DNA of 25,774 bases from JBEKDJ01 sp050014415 (GCA_050014415.1 JBEKDJ010000097.1:1-25774), one strand, 5' to 3'. Counted from the stretch's first letter, positions 14,409-22,788 are shown. The notes: generated from the sequence alone by a model not told the origin. Numbers and translations are program-made.

Positions 14409-15565
14409 AATTTACCCCCTTCCAGGATGGCCTTTGATTTCTCTCTGGCCCAATGATCTGCCCTCAGGATGTCTTCGATGGTATGGGCCGATTTCACCTC
14501 ATGGTCTTTCATCACCCGCTGGATGAGAAGAGGGACTTCCGTGAATTTGAGAGACCCTTCCATGAAGGCGTTCACGGCCACCTCATTGGCAGCATTGAGA
14601 ATGGCCGGCATGGTCTCACCGATCTCAATCGATCGATAGGCCAATTTGAGGCAAGGGAATCTCTCTGGGTCGGGTGGGAAGAATGTGAGGCCCCCCTTTT
14701 GAGACAGGTCCAACCGAGGGAGATTCAGACGGAGCCGTTGAGGAAAAGAAAGAGCGTAAGAGATCGGGATCCTCATATCCGTTATCCCCATCTGAGCGAC
14801 GATCGAACCATCGGCATATTCCACCATGGAATGCACAACGCTCTGTGGATGAATTTGGACACTAATCTTCTCGACAGGGACACCGAAAAGCCAGTGGGCT
14901 TCGATAACCTCCAGCCCTTTGTTCATCAGAGAGGCTGAGTCGATCGTGACCTTCCTGCCCATCTCCCAGCGGGGATGGTTCAAGGCCTCCTTGACGGTCA
15001 CCTCGTGGAGCCTTTCAATGGGAAGATTGAGGAAAGGTCCTCCCGATGCGGTCAGGATGATACGATGGACATCCTCCTTCCGGTGGCCGAGGAGTGCTTG
15101 AAAGATGGCGCTGTGTTCGCTGTCCACTGGCAAGACTTGTACGTGGTTTTGATTCGCCTCTTCCATCACAATCTTTCCAGCCATCACCAAGGGTTCTTTG
15201 TTGGCCAGGGCAATGGCTTTCCCCGTCTTGATTGCTGAAAGGGTCGGGATCAGGCCGACGGCACCGACGATGGCAGAGACCACCTGATCCACCTCTGGGT
15301 GGGTGGCCACTTGAATGAGTCCTTCTACCCCATAGACGATTTGGACGGATCCGTCAGAGAGTTCTCCCCGAATCGCGTCGGATAATTCTTTATTGAGAAC
15401 GGAGACCATTTTCGGACGAAACTGGATGATTTGTTGTTTGAGAAGTTGGATGTTGTGGCCTGCAGAGAGGCCGACGATCTCAAATCGTTCTGGGAATTGG
15501 CGGACGATATCAAGAGTATTGACCCCGATTGAACCTGTGGAGCCCAGGATGGCCAGACGTTTCAT
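14402..15565 (-). CDS. dxr: 1-deoxy-D-xylulose 5-phosphate reductoisomerase
   Basis: 387 aa. First committed step of the MEP isoprenoid pathway, converting DXP to MEP with NADPH. GSTGSIG (8-14) is the nucleotide-binding loop, PVDSEHSAIFQ carries the metal-binding Asp and Glu, and ASGGPF and the NHPRWEMGRKVTIDSASLMNKG region (broken here only by description) form the substrate site. Length is normal. The ATG overlaps the cdsA stop as ATGA, and the 3' end overlaps rseP by 7 nt. Its product line leads to the substrate of UppS, encoded two genes upstream. Confidence 0.97.
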   Translation of the reverse strand: MKRLAILGSTGSIGVNTLDIVRQFPERFEIVGLSAGHNIQLLKQQIIQFRPKMVSVLNKELSDAIRGELSDGSVQIVYGVEGLIQVATHPEVDQVVSAIVGAVGLIPTLSAIKTGKAIALANKEPLVMAGKIVMEEANQNHVQVLPVDSEHSAIFQALLGHRKEDVHRIILTASGGPFLNLPIERLHEVTVKEALNHPRWEMGRKVTIDSASLMNKGLEVIEAHWLFGVPVEKISVQIHPQSVVHSMVEYADGSIVAQMGITDMRIPISYALSFPQRLRLNLPRLDLSQKGGLTFFPPDPERFPCLKLAYRSIEIGETMPAILNAANEVAVNAFMEGSLKFTEVPLLIQRVMKDHEVKSAHTIEDILRADHWAREKSKAILEGGKLW

Positions 15566-16380
15566 GGGGTCTCCCTCAAGAGGTAGAGAACTGAGTAATG
15601 GAGAAAAGGTGCAGAGAAGAGAAAACTGTCGAGACGGTCTAGCATTCCTCCATGGCCCGGGATGAGCGACCCCGAATCCTTCACCTGAGCGCTTCGTTTC
15701 AACATCGATTCGACGAAATCACCCGATTGACCCAAGATTCCAATACCGATGGCCAGCAAAATGCAGGGAGCTTTTTGTAGATGAGGGAGAAAGAGCCGGG
15801 CAAAAGCGATCGCGACGATGACCGTACCGACAATGGCACCCCCTAGACCTTCGTAGGTCTTGTTCGGACTGATCTTGGGGTAGAGTTTGTGCTTTCCAAA
15901 GAGAGAGCCACTGAGAAAAGCAGAGATATCGCCAGCCCAAACCGCTGCGATCAGGAAGAGAACCCACATCCTTCCATCCCCCATTTTCCGAATCAAGGAC
16001 ACGTGGGAGAGAAGAAATCCGATGTAGAAAATCCCAAAGAGCGTGATCCCGATATTGGAGATGGTCGATGAAAGCTCCTTTGAAGTACCCATGAAGAGAA
16101 TGGAGAGAAAGAGGAGAAGAAAGACGATGAAGGGAAGAACGACTTTCATACCACTGTAAGATAGGATCAAGGAAAGAAGCAAGCCCAAACCCATCCCCGC
16201 GATCCGTTCTATCTGCTTGGAATGGGGAAGAGCAAGGTTGTAGAATTCACGGAGTCCGAAAAAGGTCGCCAAGATCACCATGAGAAAGAGAATCGTAGGA
16301 GGGCCTATGGCGATGAGAACAATCACCGGGGGGACGATGATGAGTCCCATCCCTATCTTCTCTTTTTCTATTCTTCCCAC
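15562..16380 (-). CDS. cdsA: Phosphatidate cytidylyltransferase (CDP-diacylglycerol synthase)
   Basis: 272 aa with about eight hydrophobic segments. Makes CDP-diacylglycerol from phosphatidate and CTP in the inner membrane. The family signature is near the C-terminus: KDSGSLIPGHGGMLDRLDS (about 235-255), with SPNKTYEG earlier (about 172-179). Start choice: GGGAGG lies 8 nt before a GTG at 16380, giving VGRIEKEK (Met in vivo). An ATG at 16401 lies upstream of that ribosome-binding site and is less likely. Its 3' end overlaps dxr by 4 nt (ATGA). A 121-nt spacer of repeated words separates it from uppS. Its product feeds PssA, encoded about 8 kb away on the same strand. Confidence 0.95.
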   Translation of the reverse strand: MGRIEKEKIGMGLIIVPPVIVLIAIGPPTILFLMVILATFFGLREFYNLALPHSKQIERIAGMGLGLLLSLILSYSGMKVVLPFIVFLLLFLSILFMGTSKELSSTISNIGITLFGIFYIGFLLSHVSLIRKMGDGRMWVLFLIAAVWAGDISAFLSGSLFGKHKLYPKISPNKTYEGLGGAIVGTVIVAIAFARLFLPHLQKAPCILLAIGIGILGQSGDFVESMLKRSAQVKDSGSLIPGHGGMLDRLDSFLFSAPFLHYSVLYLLRETP

Positions 16381-16501
16381 GCTTACACCCTCCCTGTTCA
16401 AATTTCAGACTTGAGATTTCGGATCTGGTTCATTAAGGATGTTCTTTTCTAGATTTTTGTCCATTCAATCTGCAATCTGCGATCTGAAATCTACGATTTG
16501 T

Positions 16502-17245
16502 TTATTCTTCCATGCCATTGAGTTGTTCGCTGGTCAGACCGAACCGCCTTTCCCGCGACTGATAGTCTGCAATTGCCTTCAGAAGTTCTGCCCGACCGAA
16601 ATCCGGCCAGAGGGTTTCGGTGACATAGATCTCCGTGTAAGCAATCTGCCAAAGAAGGAAGTTGGAAATCCGAAATTCACCACTGGTACGGATGAGAAGA
16701 TCCGGGTCGGGTATTCCCCGGGTCCAAAGATATTGGGAGAAACGTTGTACGGTGACCTCCTCCGATTTGATCCTTCCCCTTCGGAAATCGGAGAGTACTC
16801 CCTGAACGGCATGAAGGATCTCCGAACGGCCACCATAACTCAATGCCAGGTTGAGAACCATCCCATCACATTGTTCGGTCTTCTTCATCGTCTCCTGCAG
16901 AGTATTCCGGACATCGGGGGGAAGATCTTCTATCCTGCCGATGGCATTGAGCCGGATACCATTCTTTCTCATTTCATCAACTTCCTTGAGAAGGTATTCC
17001 TTCAGCAAATTCATCAACGCCGTGACTTCATCCGCCGGCCTCCTCCAGTTCTCTGTCGAGAAGACGAAGAGGGTCAAAACCTTGACGCCCAATTCACGGC
17101 ATCCGGTGACAACCTCTCTGACGGCATCGGCCGCTTTCATATGACCACTGATCCGGCCGAGAAGCCTCTTCTTAGCCCATCGGCCATTTCCATCCATAAT
17201 GATCGCAATATGACGGGGAAGTTTTTCCTTATCGATTTCTTGCAT
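16502..17245 (-). CDS. uppS: Isoprenyl transferase (undecaprenyl diphosphate synthase)
   Basis: 247 aa from the ATG at 17245. A cis-prenyltransferase that builds the undecaprenyl carrier for peptidoglycan and O-antigen. HIAIIMDGNGRWAKKR (about 12-27) contains the catalytic Asp, VFSTENWRRP is the second block, and RTSGEFRISNFLLWQIAYTE is the C-terminal substrate-binding block. Length is normal. AGAGGG lies 9 nt before this ATG; an in-frame ATG at 17287 would add 14 residues and cannot be excluded. It is the first gene of the uppS-cdsA-dxr-rseP operon, and frr, a common upstream neighbour in other bacteria, is absent. Confidence 0.96.
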   Translation of the reverse strand: MQEIDKEKLPRHIAIIMDGNGRWAKKRLLGRISGHMKAADAVREVVTGCRELGVKVLTLFVFSTENWRRPADEVTALMNLLKEYLLKEVDEMRKNGIRLNAIGRIEDLPPDVRNTLQETMKKTEQCDGMVLNLALSYGGRSEILHAVQGVLSDFRRGRIKSEEVTVQRFSQYLWTRGIPDPDLLIRTSGEFRISNFLLWQIAYTEIYVTETLWPDFGRAELLKAIADYQSRERRFGLTSEQLNGMEE

Positions 17246-17317
17246 GGTCCGTAGCCCTCTTTTCGAGAGCAGAGCGAAGAAGGTCACCCAATAAGAGCTT
17301 CTAATCGGTATCTAATT

Positions 17318-17346
17318 AAGTTACCACATCGAGTTTTGATTTTCAA
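17318..17346 (-). promoter_or_regulatory. Possible sigma-70 type promoter for uppS
   Basis: On the minus strand TTGAAA, 17 nt, TAACTT, ending about 70 nt before the uppS start. The match is fair and the position is right for the first gene of the operon. Confidence 0.45.
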
Positions 17347-17418
17347 TCGATGAGATGTCGCAGGAGAATCATTTGGGACCTTTTGGTAAAAAACCATTTA
17401 TGGGCATGGTAGAGTGTC

Positions 17419-17641
17419 GGGTTAACCCAGATGTTGCAAAAAGTGAGTTGCATGAACCTGGACAGGCCGGTCGGAAAGACTTCGAGGCGAACCTTTTACC
17501 GAACCAGCACCTTCAAATCATTTCATGATCAGAGGTCACTTAAAGTAAATTTCTCCCGTTTCCTTTAAATCTCCTAAAAACCGCCATTCGAAGCCTTGAA
17601 GAGCGGTCTGTCCAGGTTCATTTCTGCAACTGGTGGGTTAA
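17419..17641. repeat. MITE-like element with long imperfect terminal inverted repeats
   Basis: The left arm (17419-17489) and right arm (17582-17641) are imperfect inverted complements. Shared words, read from the outside in, are TTAACCCA, GTTGCA, TGAACCTGGACAG, then CCG and CTTCGA. The left arm has about 10 extra nt because GTTGCA occurs twice. The central 92 nt contains no reading frame. The whole is about 223 nt, ends in a GGTTAACCC palindrome, and sits between the divergent uppS and HU promoters. It looks like a non-autonomous mobile element or a large structured RNA. Confidence 0.65.
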
Positions 17642-17733
17642 TGGAGGGGCTTCTCTTCTTGATTGAGGACTGGCATCTTGGATCTCCGGGGGAGTGATTC
17701 AAGGCGGCGAAGAGAAGATGAGAAATTTTTTTC

Positions 17734-17761
17734 TTGACCTCCAAGGGGCTTTTACTATATA
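17734..17761 (+). promoter_or_regulatory. Likely sigma-70 promoter of the HU gene
   Basis: TTGACC (17734-17739), a 16-nt spacer, then TATATA (17756-17761). It ends 56 nt before the HU ATG. A second TTGACA follows at about 17763 without a good -10 partner. Confidence 0.55.
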
Positions 17762-17817
17762 CTTGACATCATCAACATTGGATTCTCACATTCTATCGAT
17801 GAAAAGGAGGAAAAAAT

Positions 17818-18123
17818 ATGGCAACAGGAAAGAAGCCCCTGACGAAGTCTCAAGTTATTACCCATTTTGCCGAGAAGTTCGATCTTGCCAAGAAGAATGC
17901 TGCAATGATTCTCGACGAAGTGGCAGCCTTTGCGATCGCTGAGACGAAGAAAGCCGGATCTTTCACCCTTCCAGGTATCGGCAAACTCGTTCTTTCCAAT
18001 CGCAAGGCCCGTATGGGTTTCAACCCGGCCACGGGCGAGCAGATCAAGATCCCTGCCAAACGCGTCGTAAAGATGCGCCTCGCCAAGGCCTTAAAAGATG
18101 CGATCATTCCCCCGAAGAAGTAG
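17818..18123 (+). CDS. HU family DNA-binding protein
   Basis: 101 aa, basic, the usual HU length plus a short N-terminal extension (MATGKKPL). Helical N-terminal half (LTKSQVITHFAEKFDLAKKN), then the family signature from GSFTLPGIGKLVLSNRKARM into GFNPATGEQIKIPAKR (about 47-80), which forms the beta arms that bend DNA. The C-terminus is Lys/Pro rich (AIIPPKK). AAAGGAGG lies 7 nt before the ATG. It has its own promoter and a terminator, so it appears to be a single-gene unit. The stop is TAG. Members of this subgroup may bind DNA broadly like HU or at sites like IHF; that cannot be told here. Confidence 0.95.
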   Translation: MATGKKPLTKSQVITHFAEKFDLAKKNAAMILDEVAAFAIAETKKAGSFTLPGIGKLVLSNRKARMGFNPATGEQIKIPAKRVVKMRLAKALKDAIIPPKK

Positions 18124-18176
18124 TTGACAGTTTTGAAAGAAGTCTGGGCGGGCTAGTGGCAAGCTGTTTTTGTCTA

Positions 18177-18212
18177 TCCCTCCTCTCCGCTGGGAGGGGA
18201 GGGAGTGTTTTT
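18177..18212 (+). terminator. Intrinsic terminator of the HU gene
   Basis: TCCCTCCTCTCC, loop GCT, GGGAGGGGAGGGA, then GTGTTTTT: a strong stem with one mismatch and a T-run, about 55 nt past the HU stop. Confidence 0.8.
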
Positions 18213-18316
18213 GTGTTTCCATTTCTGGTCTGACGAATGTTTGCTTAGTGACCTGAATTCTTCTCAGTTCATTAAGCAGATGGTGATATTAGGAATACTC
18301 GGAATCTGCCGAAGAT

Positions 18317-18610
18317 TCATCTCCATTGCCAATGGCCGGGAATCCAAAGTCTCTGCCAGCCGTAGGGAGTCCACCTCCGATCCCAATAGCCTGGAATCCA
18401 AGCCCTGTAACGGTCGGGATAGTCATAAGCATGGTAACCATAGGGTGGATAGTAGCCATGATAAAAGACCATTGGAGGCGGGGCCAGGACTATGGGGGGT
18501 GTAATAAATACCCCAAAACCGGGATGAAAGTGCCTATGCCAAGCCAAAGCTGGTCCAGCAGCCAACAGAATAATCAACAAGGCAAAACCGATCACTAAAA
18601 TCCTTTTCAT
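18317..18610 (-). CDS. Small secreted Tyr/Trp/Pro-rich protein with WxPGxW repeats
   Basis: 97 aa. MKRILVIGFALLIILLAAGP followed by ALA-WH is a clear signal peptide, so the mature protein (about 73 aa) is exported. The rest is very rich in Tyr, Trp, Pro, His and Arg, with WIPGYW and WIPGHW in the C-terminal part and FHPGFGVF near the start. Proteins with WxxGxW/YxWGxW repeats are a known small-protein group without an established function; some sit in envelope or metal-related contexts. AGGAGG lies 9 nt before the ATG. It converges with the HU gene, and no operon partner is near. Confidence 0.8.
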   Translation of the reverse strand: MKRILVIGFALLIILLAAGPALAWHRHFHPGFGVFITPPIVLAPPPMVFYHGYYPPYGYHAYDYPDRYRAWIPGYWDRRWTPYGWQRLWIPGHWQWR

Positions 18611-18730
18611 TTCTGTCCACCTCCTTTAACTTGAGTCTTCTCTTATTCGCTTTCAGAATCTAATCATTAGACGTATCCATTGAACCGTTTATTCATCCCT
18701 TTCCAAAATCGCCTCTATGACTCTTTCTGG

Positions 18731-18868
18731 TCACTCCGCCAATCCTACGACCAGGTCCCAATCGAGCTTCTTCATTAAGGCAGTGAAGAACTGGACCGCA
18801 TGGTCATCATCATCCCAGTGGGATAAATTGCTATTGCTGCCGATCTGCCGGACCGGGACACCGATCAC
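18731..18868 (-). pseudogene. Possible remnant of a gene end (45 codons)
   Basis: On the minus strand a frame from GTG (18868) to TGA (18731-18733) encodes VIGVPVRQIGSN, later SHWDDDDHAVQFFTALMKKL and DWDLVVGLAE. The composition looks like protein, not random sequence, and the frame stays open further upstream into the cyclophilin gene in a different frame. There is no ribosome-binding site. I do not recognise it. Confidence 0.2.
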
Positions 18869-18869
18869 G

Positions 18870-18911
18870 AAGTGAGACGTTACGCGGCTTCCTTTCTCGC
18901 GAGTCTCACTT
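18870..18911 (-). terminator. Hairpin overlapping the stop codon of the cyclophilin gene
   Basis: AAGTGAGAC (18870-18878) and GTCTCACTT (18903-18911) are perfect complements, with CGCG words inside. The stem includes the gene's last codons. No T-run follows, so it may be a rho-type or processing hairpin. Confidence 0.4.
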
Positions 18912-19529
18912 CTCTGTAATTTTAACCTTCATCTCAATTCGCTCTACGGGATTATCGTTTTTGTCCTTTGGCTGACTTACGATCTTATCCACCACCTCCA
19001 TTCCCGAGATGACCTCGCCAAAGACTGTATATTGTTTGTCAAGAAAAGAGGAGTCAGCCACGCAGATAAAAAATTGAGAACCCGCACTGTCGGGGTGGGC
19101 AGACCTTGCCATAGAAAGGATTCCTCTTTTGTGTCGTCGATCGTTGAATTCCGCCTTAATCGTATAGCCAGGGCCTCCCATGCCATGTGTTGATCGGTCC
19201 GGTTTCTTTGAGTTTGGATCGCCACCTTGAATCATGAATCCTGGAATGACGCGGTGGAAGGTAGTCCCATCATAGAAACCTTTTTTCGCAAGTTCGAGAA
19301 AGTTGTTGGCATGATTTGGTGCAGTCTCTGGGAAGAAACTGAGTTCAATATTCCCAAACTTCGTCTCAATCGTCGCCCTCGTTTCAATCATCTTCTTAAC
19401 CTCCTCGTGTGTAAATTTTCTGTATCTTGCCTCTCCATAAGCGTTATTCATCAAGAGCAGAAATATGATCAATGCCGGGCTCATTCTAAGAAAACTGCGC
19501 CGTCTCCAACGTACCAGAGAATTCCTCAT
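18906..19529 (-). CDS. Cyclophilin-type peptidyl-prolyl cis-trans isomerase, exported
   Basis: 207 aa. The N-terminus MRNSLVRWRRRSFLRMSPAL, then IIFLLLMNNAYGEA, is a basic plus hydrophobic signal sequence, so the enzyme should act in the periplasm (or be anchored). The cyclophilin domain starts near residue 50 (TKFGNIELSFFPETAP). It contains FHRVIPGFMIQGGDP (the catalytic Arg and Gln) and GSQFFICVADSSFLD. Length without the leader is that of bacterial PpiA/PpiB. The start at 19529 has AAGGGGG eight nt upstream; an in-frame start at 19562 adds 11 charged residues and is less likely. No clear operon partner. Confidence 0.93.
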   Translation of the reverse strand: MRNSLVRWRRRSFLRMSPALIIFLLLMNNAYGEARYRKFTHEEVKKMIETRATIETKFGNIELSFFPETAPNHANNFLELAKKGFYDGTTFHRVIPGFMIQGGDPNSKKPDRSTHGMGGPGYTIKAEFNDRRHKRGILSMARSAHPDSAGSQFFICVADSSFLDKQYTVFGEVISGMEVVDKIVSQPKDKNDNPVERIEMKVKITEK

Positions 19530-19814
19530 CTTTTTCCCCCTTCTGTCATTCTGATCTTTCAATGACCAATGATTCTAACCCAACTTCCAAGACTTGTCTC
19601 CTCGTAACACTCTCGCCCTTTGTAAAAGTCCTCCTCCAAGCCAGCGGTCAGAGATACGGATAAGAATGAGAGACCGCATTCTAAAACTGCGGATGTATCA
19701 CTCCCCAAAGGACCATTTCTGTTTCGTTTCAAATGGCTAGATTGTTACAGACGATTTTCTTATGGATGTCCGTGATGTGATTTGTCGTCGCTTAGAACGA
19801 ATAGTTCAGTTCCC

Positions 19815-20591
19815 TCATTTCTTGGCGAATACATTGACGCGACGAAATGTTTCAAAACACTGCCCATCCTCCCGGATGGTTTCTTCAATCATCCTTCCGA
19901 TCACAAAGCGCTGAAAAGAGGGCCGGTCGTTGCCCCCCACATTTGCCAGAAAAGGAACAAGGCTTGGTTGCTCTATCCATTTTATCATAGCCTCTCTGTC
20001 CGGGAAGAGCCGATCGGCATTCTCCCCCCAAACTTTGATTTCACAGAAACGATGCTGTTGAATCAGTTCTCGGTATTCCTTTACCGAAGGCATATACCAC
20101 GGCCACTGAAAATCCGAGAAATATCTTTCGAAGGCAGGATGACTCATGGCTTCCTCGATAACCCTGATAAAGTGAGAGCAATTGCCCTCTCCGGCAAAAT
20201 TAAATCGGAGTATCCCGCTGTTATGCAGGCTTCTGTATACAGTCTCAAGCAACCGGTTATGATCTCTTACCCAATGGAGAGTTGCGTTTGAAACGACGAC
20301 ATCAAACTCGTCATTGAAACCAAGAATATCGATGTCCATTAGAAGAAACTTCAGATTCGTGGCTTGGTGTTTCCGCGTTGTTTCGATCATACTTTTTGAG
20401 GCATCGATTCCGACGACTTCGCCACGGGGAACCAACTCGGCCAACGTGGCGGTTAAGGCTCCGTCGCCACAACCGAGGTCCAGCACGCGCTCATTCCCCT
20501 GCAAGTGAAGTTCCTTGATAAGCCTGGTCCCCCACTCTTTCTGGTGGGCGGACGCTTGTTCATACTCTTTTCCGTCAAATTCGAAATTCAT
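19815..20591 (-). CDS. SAM-dependent class I methyltransferase (trans-aconitate methyltransferase-like)
   Basis: 258 aa. The SAM-binding motif I is VLDLGCGDGALT (36-47), followed by VVGIDASKSMIE (motif II, acidic residue at the end of beta-2) and FDVVVSNATLHWV (motif IV). The C-terminal part, with WPWYMPSVKEYRELI and a late IKWIEQPSLVPFL segment, resembles the trans-aconitate 2-methyltransferase (Tam) and BioC-like branch, but the substrate cannot be settled. GGTGAGAG lies before the ATG. It follows nudC by 309 nt on the same strand. Confidence 0.88.
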   Translation of the reverse strand: MNFEFDGKEYEQASAHQKEWGTRLIKELHLQGNERVLDLGCGDGALTATLAELVPRGEVVGIDASKSMIETTRKHQATNLKFLLMDIDILGFNDEFDVVVSNATLHWVRDHNRLLETVYRSLHNSGILRFNFAGEGNCSHFIRVIEEAMSHPAFERYFSDFQWPWYMPSVKEYRELIQQHRFCEIKVWGENADRLFPDREAMIKWIEQPSLVPFLANVGGNDRPSFQRFVIGRMIEETIREDGQCFETFRRVNVFAKK

Positions 20592-20900
20592 ATTCTCTCA
20601 CCGAACCTTGTGCCAGAGGCACTGGAGATGGACTTGAGCGGAACACCCGGTGTTTCTCCAGACGGCCGCTCGTGGCCTCCATTTGCCCTGAACGGCTGGG
20701 GTCCGCATGGTCCTGTAGTTATCTTCAAGAACATACCCTTTCATATGCTCCCAGAAGAAGCGGCCCTCGACGTTTTCGTTCAGAGCAAAGAGTGTTCCAT
20801 TTCCAATCGTTGAATTCAGGAAGTTCTCGTAGGGCCTTCATTTACCGGGGGGATCTCGTCGGCAACAAGTGCCAACGCCATGTTTTATGAAATCAACCTT
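20592..20900. other. Gap between nudC and the methyltransferase gene; possibly decayed coding sequence
   Basis: No intact gene. On the minus strand an ATG near 20884 opens a 21-codon frame (MALALVADEIPPVNEG...) that stops. Two other frames beyond it remain open for 35-65 codons with protein-like composition (for example LPEFNDWKWNTLC and FFWEHMKGYVLEDNY). That pattern suggests a frameshifted relic. I do not recognise the family. Confidence 0.3.
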
Positions 20901-21782
20901 TCATTTGTCACGCAGTCGAAGCTTTTCCTGTTTTGCAATGAACCAATCTATTAGTTTGCGGGCGATGCTGATTTTGCCTGGGATAGATGGCAAGTTGTCA
21001 ACTGTGAACCAGCCGGCCTCTTCAATCTCCACATCGTCAAGAGAGATTTCACCCCCTTCGTAAGCAGCCGTAAATCCGATCATGAGCGAATGGGGAAAAG
21101 GCCAGGGTTGACTTCCAAAGTATCGGATCTCTTTAACGTCCACTCCGACCTCCTCCTTGACCTCTCGAACAACAGCCTCTTCAAGCGTTTCGCCTGGCTC
21201 TACGAAGCCGGCGAGAACACTGTACATGCCAAATGGAAAATGGCGGGACCGGGCAAGAAGCAATTCGTTCCCACGTTCTACAAGGACGATGATTGCTGGA
21301 GCCAGTCTTGGAAACTGGAGGAGTCCACATTGAGGACATTCTTTTGCTCGGAAACTTGGATTTGTTGTCAATGGAGCACCACATCGACTGCAAAACCGAT
21401 GTGTCCTATCCCAATCTATAATCTGCACAGCCCGGGCCGCCACCCAGAAGAGATCCTCATCCAAACGGCCATATATGTGACGCAAACCCTCAAGAGACAT
21501 TCCTGCTGGCGGCGTGACATCGTCATTCAATCCCACTGCATAGCAATGACGGCCTTCAAGAAGACCCAGATAGTGTTGGCACGATGCAATCAACCCCGGC
21601 TTCGAGAAATCAACAAAACATGGAAGGCTAAGCAAGGATGGTTCTTCGATGACCAGGAGCTTATCACCCTTGAAGGCAAACCACCAGGCGGGTTCGGTTC
21701 GCTCGGTTGGGGGTATGATACCGGAGATGAAATTCAAAATAGGGACACATCCCAATTTCAATGATTTGAATGGGTCTTCCAT
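20901..21782 (-). CDS. nudC: NAD(+) diphosphatase / NAD-cap hydrolase (NudC-type Nudix protein)
   Basis: 293 aa. NudC hydrolyses NAD(H) and removes NAD caps from RNA 5' ends. Order of parts: an N-terminal NUDIX-like domain (1-115), a zinc ribbon with Cys131, Cys134, Cys149 and Cys152 (CSRCG, CPQCG), then the Nudix domain with the complete box from Gly192 to Val214 (GFVEPGETLEEAV, then REVKEEVGV). SQPWPFPHS (224-232) is the hallmark that separates NudC from other Nudix proteins. The ribosome-binding site is weak. It is probably a single-gene unit or paired with the methyltransferase gene. Confidence 0.95.
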   Translation of the reverse strand: MEDPFKSLKLGCVPILNFISGIIPPTERTEPAWWFAFKGDKLLVIEEPSLLSLPCFVDFSKPGLIASCQHYLGLLEGRHCYAVGLNDDVTPPAGMSLEGLRHIYGRLDEDLFWVAARAVQIIDWDRTHRFCSRCGAPLTTNPSFRAKECPQCGLLQFPRLAPAIIVLVERGNELLLARSRHFPFGMYSVLAGFVEPGETLEEAVVREVKEEVGVDVKEIRYFGSQPWPFPHSLMIGFTAAYEGGEISLDDVEIEEAGWFTVDNLPSIPGKISIARKLIDWFIAKQEKLRLRDK

Positions 21783-21818
21783 TCTGTCATTCTTAACCTA
21801 ACATCTCTCCGCAGCCAG

Positions 21819-21848
21819 CGGCAAGTATTGCGACGGCAAGTATTGCGA
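21819..21848. repeat. Tandem 15-bp duplication
   Basis: CGGCAAGTATTGCGA occurs twice in direct succession (21819-21833 and 21834-21848) in the gap upstream of nudC. It is a simple short duplication with no evident role. Confidence 0.8.
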
Positions 21849-21925
21849 TCAAGAGGAGAGGAAAAAAACGAGAGAATGGAGGCTTGGACTTTAGATAAAT
21901 TATGATCTTACAGGCCCCAAGGTGA

Positions 21926-22492
21926 TTAGCTTTCGATGCTCCAGGTTCTCGCACCTGAACAATACTTTGCAATCCCGGCGCGCGCCAGAAAAAGATGTTC
22001 TACTCTCTCGAATGAGTTTCCCCTCGTCCCGAGGAAGACTGCAAACAACGTGGCATGACCCACGAGAATCGCAGGGTTCGAAGAAATCAACGAATCGAGA
22101 ACCTTGAGTCTTTCCTCCACATCATCCTTTGACTCCCCCCCGGGGAATCGGGTATTCTTGCTCCGGATCAGCCAATCCTTGATCACGGAGAAGAACCGCT
22201 GGAGGTTCTCTGGATCTCGTTCGCTTTCTCCCTCAAGATCACCCACATCAATTTCCAGCAGACATTCGTTGGTCTGATAATCAATCCCCAATCGGCTGCT
22301 GAGGATCTCCGCCGATTCTATCGCCCGCTTTGACGGACTCGTGACTATTCGTTCTATGTCGAAAGAGCCGTAATAGAGGACCCTATTCTCTATCTGCCTT
22401 CGTCCTGTTTCCGTGAGACTGGGATCGAGTTTCCTGCAGGTGAAGACCTTCATCCGATTTGTTACACATTCACCATGACGCTGAAGAAACAT
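21926..22492 (-). CDS. Histidine phosphatase family protein (phosphoglycerate mutase-like)
   Basis: 188 aa. The catalytic LQRHGECVTNR (3-13) provides Arg5 and the phospho-accepting His6. Arg56 in SPSKRA, Glu80 in LLEIDVGDLEG and His146 in VGHATLF complete the usual catalytic set. The substrate is not predictable: the family covers phosphoglycerate mutases, CobC-like and broad phosphatases. Start choice: GAGGAG lies 10 nt before the ATG at 22492; a TTG at 22522 would add 10 residues. No operon partner is evident, with more than 300 nt on the upstream side. Confidence 0.88.
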   Translation of the reverse strand: MFLQRHGECVTNRMKVFTCRKLDPSLTETGRRQIENRVLYYGSFDIERIVTSPSKRAIESAEILSSRLGIDYQTNECLLEIDVGDLEGESERDPENLQRFFSVIKDWLIRSKNTRFPGGESKDDVEERLKVLDSLISSNPAILVGHATLFAVFLGTRGNSFERVEHLFLARAGIAKYCSGARTWSIES

Positions 22493-22788
22493 GTACTTTT
22501 CGCTCCTCAGGCTGAACGACAAATCAACGAGATTCTCTTTTTCTTTATCCCGATTCCAGATAGGTCACAGTTCTTGGATGATGAGTATTTCTTCCAAAGT
22601 ATGATGACCTTGTAGAGACTGACAAGGTGCCATTGATCTATTTCTTATGAAGCGTTTAACAGGGCGGGTTTTAGAATGGCCAAAGAAGGAGATTTCGAGC
22701 AGCGAAGGGCGCTCCTACGAAAATCCTTATTCACCCCGCAAAGCCCCGCTTTTCAGAACAGGGATATAGGGGTACATTAAAATATCTG
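22493..22788. other. Gene-free stretch between leuD and the phosphatase gene
   Basis: I see no gene or family-like fragment here. The part near 22680-22760 is richer in GC, with repeated GCGGGG/CCCCGC words close to the leuD terminators. The promoter of the phosphatase gene should be in this stretch but is not obvious. Confidence 0.4.

Noticed and set aside
16439..17254. Plus-strand open frame of 271 codons
   Set aside because: It is the antisense shadow of uppS; no ribosome-binding site and no recognisable domain.
21090..21764. Plus-strand open frame of 224 codons
   Set aside because: Antisense shadow of nudC; its composition is that of a reversed coding strand.
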